Below, one piece after another: positions 40,094 to 49,671 of a DNA stretch of 64,000 nucleotides. Below the pieces are notes generated by a model. It ran no database searches and was not told where the DNA came from. It saw only the letters and a program-made list of their open reading frames with translations. Position numbers and translations under genes: made by a program. How positions within the stretch are numbered: position 1 is the stretch's first letter; each line of letters starts with the position of its first letter. Source of the DNA: an uncultured Pelagibacteraceae bacterium (GTDB lineage Bacteria; Pseudomonadota; Alphaproteobacteria; Pelagibacterales; Pelagibacteraceae); the NCBI GenBank assembly GCA_902582235.1, contig CACHQX010000001.1:16768-80767 (forward strand), written 5' to 3'.

Positions 40094-40170
40094 TGGTAGC
40101 GGGAAGTGGGATCGAACCACTGACCTCGGGCTTATGAGTCCCGCGCTCTAACCAACTGAGCTACCCCGCC
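40094..40170 (-). tRNA. tRNA-Met(CAU), probably elongator
   Basis: reverse complement GGCGGGGTAGCTCAGTTGGTTAGAGCGCGGGACTCATAAGCCCGAGGTCAGTGGTTCGATCCCACTTCCCGCTACCA folds as a cloverleaf with encoded CCA. Confidence 0.95.
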
Positions 40171-40307
40171 ACAAAATTATTATTGATCTATAATACTTTT
40201 TATTTTTGTGCAATCAAGAATTTGTCTACTTTTTCTTTTTATTGTGTCATATGTAAGTTAAAATATATGTATTTTGAGTGAGTCAAGATTTATAAACACA
40301 TTAAGAT

Positions 40308-41414
40308 ATGAAAAATAAATTCATAAATAGATTTTTTCCAAAAAGGTTTGATAAGTATTGGAAAAAAATAGAGGACTCAAAAGACGTGAATGATACTCTT
40401 AGATATATTACTAACAATTTTATCAAATCTAAATCATACAAACTTGTCTCTAATTATTGGCATGTTCTAAATATTGCTAATTATAAATCGCTTTCTATGT
40501 TTGGAGTAAAAAAATATGGTTCTACGATAGCAAGAAATTACTACACTTTTACAAAAATTTATCATGATGAGTGGTTCGATGAAACTGTTAATAATTTAAA
40601 AGATACTCCATTTAAAATCGACAGTATAGAAGTATTTAAAAAACATGACGGATTTACTCTTGAGGAGAGCATAAGTTATAATTATCTTTGTTATTTACTT
40701 TTTTATAATCTTAAAAAAACTGATAATTTTCAAAATTTAAATAAATTAAAGGACCATACATATTTGGGGTTTAATGATCCTTACATTAAGATAGAAAATA
40801 TCAATGTAACAACAGATAAGATTGTTTCTTTAATGGATTATGGAAAAATACGAAAAGCATTTGATATTACAAAATTAAACAAGATACTTGAAATTGGTGC
40901 TGGTTCAGGCAGAACGTGTGAAGCTATCCTTTCAATAGAAAAAAATTTGAAATATATTATTTGTGATATAGTCCCAGCAATATATATATCTTACGAAAGA
41001 CTAAAGTTAGCATTCCCTAATAAAAAAATATCTTTATTGATTGATGAAAATGATAAAACTAAATTAGAGGAAAAAATTGAAAAAAGTGATATTGCTTTTA
41101 TTTTTCCACATCAGTTAGAAATTTTAAATAGGAAAAGCTTAGACTTGATTTTGGCAATAGATTGTATGCATGAAATGGACAAATCTACAATACAATATTA
41201 CTTCAAATTATTTAATCATATTTCAACAAGGTTTTATTTTAGCATCTGGAGCAAAACTGACGTACCTTATAGTAAAAATATTTTTAAGAAAAAAAATATA
41301 CTCGATTATAATGCTGGAGACTATAAAATACCAAGTAATTGGAAGAATATGTTTCAAGAAAAAATTGATTTTCCTTCCAATATGTTGGCTCTAGGTTTTA
41401 AAATAAAAGAATAA
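40308..41414 (+). CDS. putative sugar O-methyltransferase
   Basis: 368 aa; KILEIGAGSGRTCEAIL, LDLILAIDCMHEMDK; long N-terminal domain as in the sugar O-methyltransferase family. Confidence 0.75.
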   Translation: MKNKFINRFFPKRFDKYWKKIEDSKDVNDTLRYITNNFIKSKSYKLVSNYWHVLNIANYKSLSMFGVKKYGSTIARNYYTFTKIYHDEWFDETVNNLKDTPFKIDSIEVFKKHDGFTLEESISYNYLCYLLFYNLKKTDNFQNLNKLKDHTYLGFNDPYIKIENINVTTDKIVSLMDYGKIRKAFDITKLNKILEIGAGSGRTCEAILSIEKNLKYIICDIVPAIYISYERLKLAFPNKKISLLIDENDKTKLEEKIEKSDIAFIFPHQLEILNRKSLDLILAIDCMHEMDKSTIQYYFKLFNHISTRFYFSIWSKTDVPYSKNIFKKKNILDYNAGDYKIPSNWKNMFQEKIDFPSNMLALGFKIKE

Positions 41415-41443
41415 TTAAAGTCACGAAAAACTGAATATTTTGA

Positions 41444-42289
41444 TTATTCAAATTTGTCTGGAATTTTTATATTTAATAAATCTAAGCTTTCTTTTGATAA
41501 TTCGATTGATTTTTTTATAGTTTCTGAGTTTAAAAAATCTTCTCCAAAATTTAAGCTCCCTTTATCATAAAACTCTGGATAAGAACTTTTAGCCTTAAAA
41601 TCTTTTAATGATGTGTTTTCTACTATGCTATTTATTGTAGGGTTATCATATTTGCAACCAATAAAATTAAAAACTTTTTTTATAACATCTGATTTTTTTG
41701 TACATAACAATTCATATGTTATAAATAACGAATTCTTATTTTTTTTTTCAAAAATTTTTTTAACTCGAGAATTCCACAAATTAGATTTGTGTATAACAAA
41801 TTTATCAAGATCTAATTTGCCATCAATTTCTAAAACTTTGATATGACCATATTCATTTTCTTTCTTGTATAATCTATGATTATGATTCCATAGGGATATA
41901 GCTCTATCAATTGGGTTTCTGAAAATTATAATTGATTTACTGTTTGTAAAATTATCATTTAAAATATTAAAGTTTTCTAACAAAAAATTATTATCACTAA
42001 TACCAACAAATTTTTTATCCAATTTCCTTTCTTCAGCAATATCATTTATTATTTTAAACAAAGCATTATCATAAACTTTAGAACTTACAGGTTTGACTTC
42101 TTTTAAACCTATTCTATCTCCAGTTTGCTTTATTCTTAAATTATAACCTCTATGAATTCTTATAAATTCTTGTAATAAGTAATTTAGATCATCTTCAAAT
42201 TGACAGCTAATATCATTGTGTAAATTGAGAATTCTTTGAAGCAAAGTAGTACCAGATTTTGCTATTCCTCCACAAAAAAATAAATTCAT
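41444..42289 (-). CDS. PAPS-dependent sulfotransferase family protein
   Basis: 281 aa; GGIAKSGTTLLQRIL (5'-PSB), SIIIFRNPIDRAISLWNH (3'-PB). Confidence 0.88.
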   Translation of the reverse strand: MNLFFCGGIAKSGTTLLQRILNLHNDISCQFEDDLNYLLQEFIRIHRGYNLRIKQTGDRIGLKEVKPVSSKVYDNALFKIINDIAEERKLDKKFVGISDNNFLLENFNILNDNFTNSKSIIIFRNPIDRAISLWNHNHRLYKKENEYGHIKVLEIDGKLDLDKFVIHKSNLWNSRVKKIFEKKNKNSLFITYELLCTKKSDVIKKVFNFIGCKYDNPTINSIVENTSLKDFKAKSSYPEFYDKGSLNFGEDFLNSETIKKSIELSKESLDLLNIKIPDKFE

Positions 42290-42309
42290 TATTTAATAGT
42301 AAAATTAAA

Positions 42310-43164
42310 TTATTTCGAAGTGATTTTATTTATGTTTATATTACCAATATAAAACATTAAAGCAACGTATTGTATTAAAGCATAAATTGCTATCGGTGTA
42401 ATATATTCAATCTCATGAAATAATTGAGCTCCAACGATAAAGCCCATTGCACCATTTTGCAGCATAGCTTCAATCATAATAGTCCTTTTTACCTTAACAT
42501 CCCTTAATGTGTAACTTGTTATTATATAAACAGATGTCAAAACTGAAATAATCACAACGAAAGCAATTGCCCCTGCATCTGCGAAATAACCACCTAAATT
42601 TCCTTGTTCAGTAAATATTGCTACTAACAATATGATAATAAATAAAGCTAAAGCTGCTCTATCAAATTTTAAATTATTTTGCTCAGAAAATCTTTTAAAA
42701 TTTCCCCTTACAAGAATTCCAACAAAAGTTGGTAAAGCTATAAATAAAAACATTCTGACTGAGAATTTTAAAAGATTCAGATCAAATTCTACTGATGAAA
42801 AGAATGCAGCATATATCTTCAAAAACATTGGGATCGTTATAAATGATATCAATCCACAAATTGAGGTAATGCTTATTGATAAAGCTACATTTCCTCTAAC
42901 AAGTTTAGTAGCATAATTTGACATAACAGCAGAAGGCAGAATTAATAATAAGAATACTCCAAGTTGAAATTCGGCTTGCATTGGAAAAAAGGAAATAATG
43001 ATAATTCCAATTAATGGAAGCATTATCATTTGACATATTAGTGCTACAATAAGATTTCTAGGTTTTTTCAATACCTCAAAGAAATCTTTATAAGATAGAT
43101 TAAGACCCAAAGAAAACATGATAAAAATCATGCCAAGTGGTCCGACGGTTTTTACAAATTCCAC
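42310..43164 (-). CDS. bile acid:sodium symporter (BASS) family transporter
   Basis: 284 aa, ~9-10 TM; FIMFSLGLNLSYKDF, GNVALSISIT. Confidence 0.82.
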   Translation of the reverse strand: MEFVKTVGPLGMIFIMFSLGLNLSYKDFFEVLKKPRNLIVALICQMIMLPLIGIIIISFFPMQAEFQLGVFLLLILPSAVMSNYATKLVRGNVALSISITSICGLISFITIPMFLKIYAAFFSSVEFDLNLLKFSVRMFLFIALPTFVGILVRGNFKRFSEQNNLKFDRAALALFIIILLVAIFTEQGNLGGYFADAGAIAFVVIISVLTSVYIITSYTLRDVKVKRTIMIEAMLQNGAMGFIVGAQLFHEIEYITPIAIYALIQYVALMFYIGNININKITSK

Positions 43165-43274
43165 AATTCCCTCACTCGCTTTATGAACGAAAAAAAATAA
43201 AATTCAAGGCATTTTTGTTCATTTTGGGGTTGCTAAATCAAAAAATTTAGGATTATTTGCGTTAATAATAAAAA

Positions 43275-44279
43275 ATGTCTTTAAGAGAGCTAAAGTTTTC
43301 AGATCAAATTCAAGAAGAACAAGTTAAATCTGTCTATCATAAAAATTTTAATTATATCGTTACAGAAAGATTTTATTTCCAACAACAATGGCTACATGCT
43401 GCTTATAATAGATTTAAAGACTTTGATAAGTATTTAATCTTAATTCATCTAGTACACAAAACTTTTAAAGCATATGGAGATTTTCAAATTAAAAATTCAT
43501 TTGATGAGTTTTATGCAAAAGAAACTTATGAAATACAAAAAATAAATGTAATTGATTTATCAAAGGAATTACTAATTTCAAAGGAAACTACTAGAAGAAA
43601 AATTTTAGAAATGGAGAGAGATGGAGCTATTAAGAAAGATAAAAAAAAAATAATGATTAATCGTAAAGGACAAGAGTACCAAAAACCAAAAGACTCGATA
43701 CGAAATATGGCTAGATTACTTTCAAGATTTACTGAATTTCTAAGTCAAGCAGGATATTTAGATAAAAAAGTTGAAAATGCTGTTTTAGATAAAAAGATAA
43801 GAGATAATTTCACACAAATTTGGACTATCTTTTTTGAATTTCAAATACCAACTATTGTAGGTTGGAAAAAATTTTTTGGAGATATAGAGACCTGGGCTAT
43901 CTGGGCTCAATGTGCTTATAATCAAAATCTTGTAATGAATAAAGGTTTTAAAGAAAATATAAGTCCGGAATTAACAGCAGATAATTTTATTGAAAAAATT
44001 AACAATTGGGGAAACCAAGGTTTAAATGCAATGACCATATCTGAGTTATCAGGAATACCAAGACCTACAGCTCTTAGAAAATTAAATACTTTGCTTAAAA
44101 GAAAATTGCTTAAAAAGGATAAAAATAATCTTTATCTTTTATTCGGGTTACCAAAATTAGATACAAATACTATTGAAAAAGATGTAACTTTAAAAACAGT
44201 TCGTGATATTAATAAAAGCAATGAAGAAAGATTTATTAGAATGTTAACGAAAATATTGAATACTATCGTATTTAATTAA
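43275..44279 (+). CDS. DNA-binding protein with two predicted winged-helix segments
   Basis: 334 aa; VIDLSKELLISKETTRRKILEMERDGAIKKDKK and AMTISELSGIPRPTALRKLNTLLKRKLLKKDKNN. Confidence 0.75.
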   Translation: MSLRELKFSDQIQEEQVKSVYHKNFNYIVTERFYFQQQWLHAAYNRFKDFDKYLILIHLVHKTFKAYGDFQIKNSFDEFYAKETYEIQKINVIDLSKELLISKETTRRKILEMERDGAIKKDKKKIMINRKGQEYQKPKDSIRNMARLLSRFTEFLSQAGYLDKKVENAVLDKKIRDNFTQIWTIFFEFQIPTIVGWKKFFGDIETWAIWAQCAYNQNLVMNKGFKENISPELTADNFIEKINNWGNQGLNAMTISELSGIPRPTALRKLNTLLKRKLLKKDKNNLYLLFGLPKLDTNTIEKDVTLKTVRDINKSNEERFIRMLTKILNTIVFN

Positions 44280-44464
44280 AGAGAAGCAATAATACCAGTA
44301 ATTACTATCACTGAACCAATCAAACCTAAGAATAAAAGATTTTCTTTTCTTTCTTTTTTCTTCTCGTCTCTAACTCTTGATAGTAAATCGTTGATATCAA
44401 CTTTAATATTTGGCGTTTTTTTAAGCTCTACTTGTTGATCGTAATTTGATGTTTCCCCACTCAT
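44276..44464 (-). CDS. small single-TM protein
   Basis: 62 aa; LLSRVRDEKKKERKENLLFLGLIGSVIVITGIIASL; shares TTAA stop overlap with convergent gene. Confidence 0.6.
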   Translation of the reverse strand: MSGETSNYDQQVELKKTPNIKVDINDLLSRVRDEKKKERKENLLFLGLIGSVIVITGIIASL

Positions 44465-44574
44465 GAGATGTATTTAACACCAACCGATTCGAATTTTCAA
44501 GAAAATCCTTGTTCAAAATGAGTTGAATGTTTTGGGCAGTATGTTACTTTATAACATCTTTGTCCAAAATGGTC

Positions 44575-47019
44575 TTATAATGAATTCAGTTTTTTGTCGT
44601 TTAAAGGTCGGGTAATCACAGAAGCTTGGTATTTTTTTTTCTCAATCTCTATCTCAAAGGCTTCTTTATCTATCCCGTCACTGCTTAATCCAGAGTTTAT
44701 ATATCCAAAAGCTAAATTTTTGTTGTAATTAAAAGAGTAACAGCCTGAAGTTGTACGTCCCACAATCTTATCTTTTAAATAAATGGGTTCATCATGAAGC
44801 AACAATGGTGCTCCTTCTTTAGAATTGTTCAAAATGAGCATTTTAAATTTCTTATGATCTTTTTGATCTCGTTTTTTCTCTAAAGCAGCCCTTCCAATGA
44901 AATTTATATTTTTTTTAAAACTTACAGCAAAGCTTAAACCTGCCTCAAATTGGTTTTCTTCAGGTGAAATATCGTGGCCCCAATGTAAATAACCACTTTC
45001 CATCCTCATAATATCCATTGCATGCATTCCACAAAGAGAAATTTTGTAAGTTTTTCCTTTATTGATTAAAATATCAAAAAGTTTTACTGCATTTTCTTTT
45101 TTAACATAAAGTTCAAAGCCTAATTCGCCCACATATGAAATTCTTTGGGCCCATACTTCTACATCATTTATTTTAACAAATTTTGCTGTAGCAAATTTGA
45201 AGTTTTCATTAGAAAAATCATCTGAGCTGATTGAAGAAATCATTTCTCTGCTTTTTGGACCGAATAAGCCTAGACAACAATAATCTTCAGTAACATCTGT
45301 TAGTTTCACATCTTTAGAAATATGCTTTAAAATATGAAATTTATCGTGTTCTCTATTTGCGGCAGATGAAACAATTCTAAAATAATTCTTTTTAATACAA
45401 ATAACAGTTAAATCAGTTTCAATTCCTCCATCTGAATTTAACATTTGCGTATATTTAATTTTACCAGGTTCATTTGGAATATTTGCTGTACATAATATTT
45501 GCAACTCTTCATGAACTTTTTCTCCTTTTAAATCAAATTTTGAAAATGGAGATAATTCAAATAAACCTATATTTGTTCTTGCATTTATTGTTTCAAACTT
45601 TGCGCTAGGATACCAGTTTTGATAATTGTAACTATATTTATAATCTTTATTTTTCTCGTCTTTTGAAAACCACATTGGTCTTTCATAACCACCAGATACA
45701 CCAAAACATGCGCCATGATCTTTTAATCTATCATGATAAGGAAGAGTAATTACATTTCTTGAAGTGTTGTGTTGTTTATACGGCCAGTGCATTCCATATA
45801 AATCACCAAGTGTTTCCGTCACTCTTTCTTTAATAAAATTAATACTAGAATGAAATTTTTGAAATCTTTTAATGTCGTAACTAAAAATATCTTCATTAAT
45901 ATGACCATTCATCATCCATTCGGCTGTTACTTTACCAACACCACCAGCACTTGCTATTCCAATACTATTTAAGCCACAACAAACAAAAAAGTTTTTAACT
46001 TCAGGAACTTCACCTAACAAAGTATTTGTATCTGGTGTAAAAGACTCTGGACCTGCAAAAAATTTTCTTATTCCTGTTTTTTCAAGAATAGGAAATCTTT
46101 TCATACACGCATTTAAATAAGGTTCAAAATGTTCTAAATTTTCTGGAAACTCACCAAAAGAAAAATTTTCTGGAACTTTATTAGTTTTATCAAATGCTGG
46201 AATAGATTTTCCCTCAAATATTCCTAAAAGTAATTTTCCAGCATCTTCTTTAAAGTAAGTTCTGCTATCAAAATCTCTGATTACTGGTAAATCTTTTGGT
46301 ACTTCTTTTACTGGTTCCGTAATTACATAAAAGTGTTCAGCTGGATATAATGGAATGCTAACACCTAACTTTTCTCCAATTTGTCTTGACCACATTCCTG
46401 TTGCTAAAACAATATATTCACACTCAATTTTTTCCCCATTAACAACTACACCTTCTATTCTTTTATTCTTAACTAAAATGTCTTTTACAGGTGAGTCTTC
46501 AAAAATTTTTGCACCTTCTGCTCTCGCAGCTTTAGCAAGTAATTGAGTTATTCCTGATGGATCTCCTGATCCATCTCCTGGCATTAAAATACCACCTAAC
46601 AGATCATCATTTTTAATTAATGGAACCTTTTCTTTAATTTGATCTTTATTTAAAATTTGTACATCAACATCAAAAAGTTGAGCAGTTGTTGCTTGTCTTT
46701 TTAATTCCTGCCATCTACCCTCTTCTTGAGCAATTGACATTGCACCATTTAAACGAAGTCCTGCTGAGTGATCTACTTTTTTTTCAAGTTCTTTATAAAG
46801 ATCTAACGAATATTTTCTGATTTTCGTAATTGTTGCAGAAGGTCCTAATTGACTAACCAGTCCTGCTGCGTGCCAAGTGGTACCTGAAGTTAGTTTATCT
46901 CTTTCTAAAAGGATAACATCTTTCCAGCCAAACTTTGCTAAATGGTAAGCACATGAACATCCAACAACCCCACCACCAATAACAACAACTTTTGTGCTAC
47001 TAGGTATTTTTTTACTCAT
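44575..47019 (-). CDS. FAD-dependent dimethylglycine/sarcosine dehydrogenase with GcvT domain
   Basis: 814 aa; VVVIGGGVVGCSCAYHLAKFGWKDVILLERDKLTSGTTWHAAGLV; C-terminal aminomethyltransferase fold. Confidence 0.92.
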   Translation of the reverse strand: MSKKIPSSTKVVVIGGGVVGCSCAYHLAKFGWKDVILLERDKLTSGTTWHAAGLVSQLGPSATITKIRKYSLDLYKELEKKVDHSAGLRLNGAMSIAQEEGRWQELKRQATTAQLFDVDVQILNKDQIKEKVPLIKNDDLLGGILMPGDGSGDPSGITQLLAKAARAEGAKIFEDSPVKDILVKNKRIEGVVVNGEKIECEYIVLATGMWSRQIGEKLGVSIPLYPAEHFYVITEPVKEVPKDLPVIRDFDSRTYFKEDAGKLLLGIFEGKSIPAFDKTNKVPENFSFGEFPENLEHFEPYLNACMKRFPILEKTGIRKFFAGPESFTPDTNTLLGEVPEVKNFFVCCGLNSIGIASAGGVGKVTAEWMMNGHINEDIFSYDIKRFQKFHSSINFIKERVTETLGDLYGMHWPYKQHNTSRNVITLPYHDRLKDHGACFGVSGGYERPMWFSKDEKNKDYKYSYNYQNWYPSAKFETINARTNIGLFELSPFSKFDLKGEKVHEELQILCTANIPNEPGKIKYTQMLNSDGGIETDLTVICIKKNYFRIVSSAANREHDKFHILKHISKDVKLTDVTEDYCCLGLFGPKSREMISSISSDDFSNENFKFATAKFVKINDVEVWAQRISYVGELGFELYVKKENAVKLFDILINKGKTYKISLCGMHAMDIMRMESGYLHWGHDISPEENQFEAGLSFAVSFKKNINFIGRAALEKKRDQKDHKKFKMLILNNSKEGAPLLLHDEPIYLKDKIVGRTTSGCYSFNYNKNLAFGYINSGLSSDGIDKEAFEIEIEKKKYQASVITRPLNDKKLNSL

Positions 47020-47023
47020 TTAA

Positions 47024-48142
47024 TTAATTTTTGATTGCTTCACCTGCGCTAACATATTCGTAACCAAAAACATCTGCAACAGCTTTATAAGTCACATGGC
47101 CTTTGTGAACATTAAGTCCTGCCAAGAAATTCTTATCTTCGCCTAAAGCTTTTTGATAACCTTTATTTGCTAATTTTACTAAATATGGAAGAGTTGCTTT
47201 ATTAAGTGCGAATGTAGAAGTTCTTGGCACTCCACCTGGCATATTGGCAACACAATAATGAACAATATCATCTACTATGTATGTTGGATCTCCGTGAGTG
47301 GTTGGTTTACTTGTTTCAACACATCCACCTTGATCAATTGCAACATCCACAATTACTGAACCTCTTTTCATTAATTTTAGCATATCTTTAGTAACTAATT
47401 TTGGAGCTTCTGCACCAGGAATTAAAACACCACCAACTAATAAATCAGCTTCAGAAACTAATTTATTTAAATCAACTTTATCACTTTGCTCTGGAATAAT
47501 TTTATCACCAAACATTTTAACTAATTGTTTTAATCTTTCTTCAGACTTATCAACTATATGAACTTTAGCTCTCATGCCTGTTGCAATAATTGCAGCGTTT
47601 TCTCCAACTACTCCACCACCAAGAATTAATACATTTGCTGGCTCACCGCCTGGTGCTCCGCCTAATAAAATACCCCTACCCTTTTGATTTTTTTCTAAAC
47701 AATGTGCTCCAGCTTGAACTGACATACGTCCAGCAACCGCACTCATTGGTGCGAGCAATGGAAGTCTACCGTTATCATCTGTAACAGTTTCATATGCAAT
47801 ATTAATACTTTTAGATTTAATCAATCCTTCAGTAAGTTCTTTTGCAGCAGCTAAATGAAGATAAGTATAAAGAATTTGATTTTCTCTTAACATATCTACC
47901 TCAACTTTTTGAGGTTCTTTTACTTTTACAATAATGTCTGCATCATTAAAAATATCACCAGCTGTTTTTACAATTTTTGCACCAGCTTTAGTATATTGAT
48001 CGTTATCAAAACCAGCTTCGAAACCACCATTGTTTTCAACCAAAACTTCATGACCCTCACTTATTAAAGTTTTCACACTTTCAGGGGTTAAACCAATTCT
48101 TGTTTCTTGAGGTTTTATCTCTTTTGGGACACCAATTTTCAT
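47024..48142 (-). CDS. ald: alanine dehydrogenase
   Basis: 372 aa; MKIGVPKEIKPQETRIGLTPESV, VDVAIDQGGCVETSKPTTH, YCVANMPGGVPRTST. Confidence 0.96.
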   Translation of the reverse strand: MKIGVPKEIKPQETRIGLTPESVKTLISEGHEVLVENNGGFEAGFDNDQYTKAGAKIVKTAGDIFNDADIIVKVKEPQKVEVDMLRENQILYTYLHLAAAKELTEGLIKSKSINIAYETVTDDNGRLPLLAPMSAVAGRMSVQAGAHCLEKNQKGRGILLGGAPGGEPANVLILGGGVVGENAAIIATGMRAKVHIVDKSEERLKQLVKMFGDKIIPEQSDKVDLNKLVSEADLLVGGVLIPGAEAPKLVTKDMLKLMKRGSVIVDVAIDQGGCVETSKPTTHGDPTYIVDDIVHYCVANMPGGVPRTSTFALNKATLPYLVKLANKGYQKALGEDKNFLAGLNVHKGHVTYKAVADVFGYEYVSAGEAIKN

Positions 48143-48150
48143 AAAGAAAA

Positions 48151-49491
48151 TTAATTTTTTTTACTTTTACTGTAATTAGTAATTCCAGTTCTTAATTTTT
48201 CTATTATTTCATCAATATGTTTTTTCTCACATATAAACATAGGTGCAATAATAAGTGCATCACCAGTTGCTTTGAAATTAACTCCAGCATCATAACAATG
48301 TTTGAAAGTTGCAAGTCCTGCTTTACCGGGTTTTCCATCCATCTTAATATCAATTCCACCCATCATTCCGTATCCCCTAATATTTTCAACAACATCTATA
48401 TCTTTTAGTGAAAACAATCCTTCTTGGAAGTATGGACTTAACTCTTTTGCTCTTTTAAAAATATCTTCCTTTTCAAAAATATCCTGTACTGCTAAAGCAG
48501 CAGCTACAGATATAGGAATTCCAGAATATGTGTATCCATGAAATAATTCTACAGCACCTTTAGGAGATGCATCCATGACTGCATCATAAATTTCTTCTTT
48601 ACATGCAACAACACCAAACGGAACAATTCCATTAGTTGTAGCTTTTGCCATCGTCATAATATCTGGAGTTACACCAAATTCTTGTGCACCGAAAGCAGAT
48701 CCTGTTCTGCCCCATCCTGTTATTACTTCATCAAAAATTAAAAGAATATTATGTTTGTCACAAAGTTCTCTTAATCTTTGTAAGTATCCAACTGGAGGAA
48801 CTAGTGTTCCAGTAGAACCTGCAATTGGTTCTACAATACATGCTGCAATATTTTCTGATCCAAAGTTTGTACAAATTCTTTCTAAGTCATTTGCAATATC
48901 AGCACCAGTTTCTGGTTGACCAGATACAAATTTATGTTCGTCTAAGTGGGTATGTCTCATATGCACTACACCTGGCATCAAAACACTTGCATATGCTTTA
49001 ACGTTGTTAATCATACCGCCAACAGAAGTAGCTCCAATATTCATACCGTGGTATGCTCTTTCTCTTCCAACAAATCTAAACCTTTGACCTTCACCTCTTG
49101 CTTTGTGATACGCTACACTAATCTTAATTGCAGTCTCTACAGCAGTAGATCCACAAATTGTATAAAAAATTCTATTTAAGTTTCCTGGAGTATGTTTTGA
49201 AATTCTAGTTGCTAATTCAAAAGATCCACCAAAACCTTGTTGAAAGGGTTGAGCATAATCTAATGTTTTTAATTGATTTGTAATTGCATCAATAATTTCC
49301 ATTCGACCATGACCGAGTGGATTACAAAAAAGTCCAGAGCTTGCATCTATTTGAGTATTTCCCTCGTGGTTTTTTAGATAAACGCCTTTAGCTTCAGTAA
49401 TTAATCTTGGTCTTTCTTTGAAATCTTTGTTGGATGTAAACGGCATCCAATGTTCATTAAGTGAATTTGGTATTGATGGTTTTTGACTCAT
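48151..49491 (-). CDS. class III omega-aminotransferase, probable taurine (or beta-alanine):pyruvate aminotransferase
   Basis: 446 aa; FRFVGRERAYHGMNIGATSVGG, IFDEVITGWGRTGSAFGAQEFGVTPDIMTMAKATTNG; between ald and divergent tauABC-like genes. Confidence 0.85.
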   Translation of the reverse strand: MSQKPSIPNSLNEHWMPFTSNKDFKERPRLITEAKGVYLKNHEGNTQIDASSGLFCNPLGHGRMEIIDAITNQLKTLDYAQPFQQGFGGSFELATRISKHTPGNLNRIFYTICGSTAVETAIKISVAYHKARGEGQRFRFVGRERAYHGMNIGATSVGGMINNVKAYASVLMPGVVHMRHTHLDEHKFVSGQPETGADIANDLERICTNFGSENIAACIVEPIAGSTGTLVPPVGYLQRLRELCDKHNILLIFDEVITGWGRTGSAFGAQEFGVTPDIMTMAKATTNGIVPFGVVACKEEIYDAVMDASPKGAVELFHGYTYSGIPISVAAALAVQDIFEKEDIFKRAKELSPYFQEGLFSLKDIDVVENIRGYGMMGGIDIKMDGKPGKAGLATFKHCYDAGVNFKATGDALIIAPMFICEKKHIDEIIEKLRTGITNYSKSKKN

Positions 49492-49671
49492 TTTTATTTA
49501 TCCTTAATAATTAAACTAATTAATATTAATTAACTATAAAAATCTATTATACCAGCACAACCAAAAATTGAATAGTCTATTTTGACACCCATTCCTGTTA
49601 ACAACTTCATTTACTTTGGTTCTATTTTCAACTTAAATGCTGGTTATAAATTTAAATAAGGAGAGGAATAA

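Noticed and set aside
32628-42289. Prophage or transposon origin of the sugar island
   Set aside because: No integrase, transposase, phage structural gene or flanking direct repeat was seen.
49492-49671. TTGACA at 49582 as promoter of tauA and a TauR-type site
   Set aside because: No acceptable -10 at proper spacing and no CTGGACTTAA-type repeat; insufficient support.
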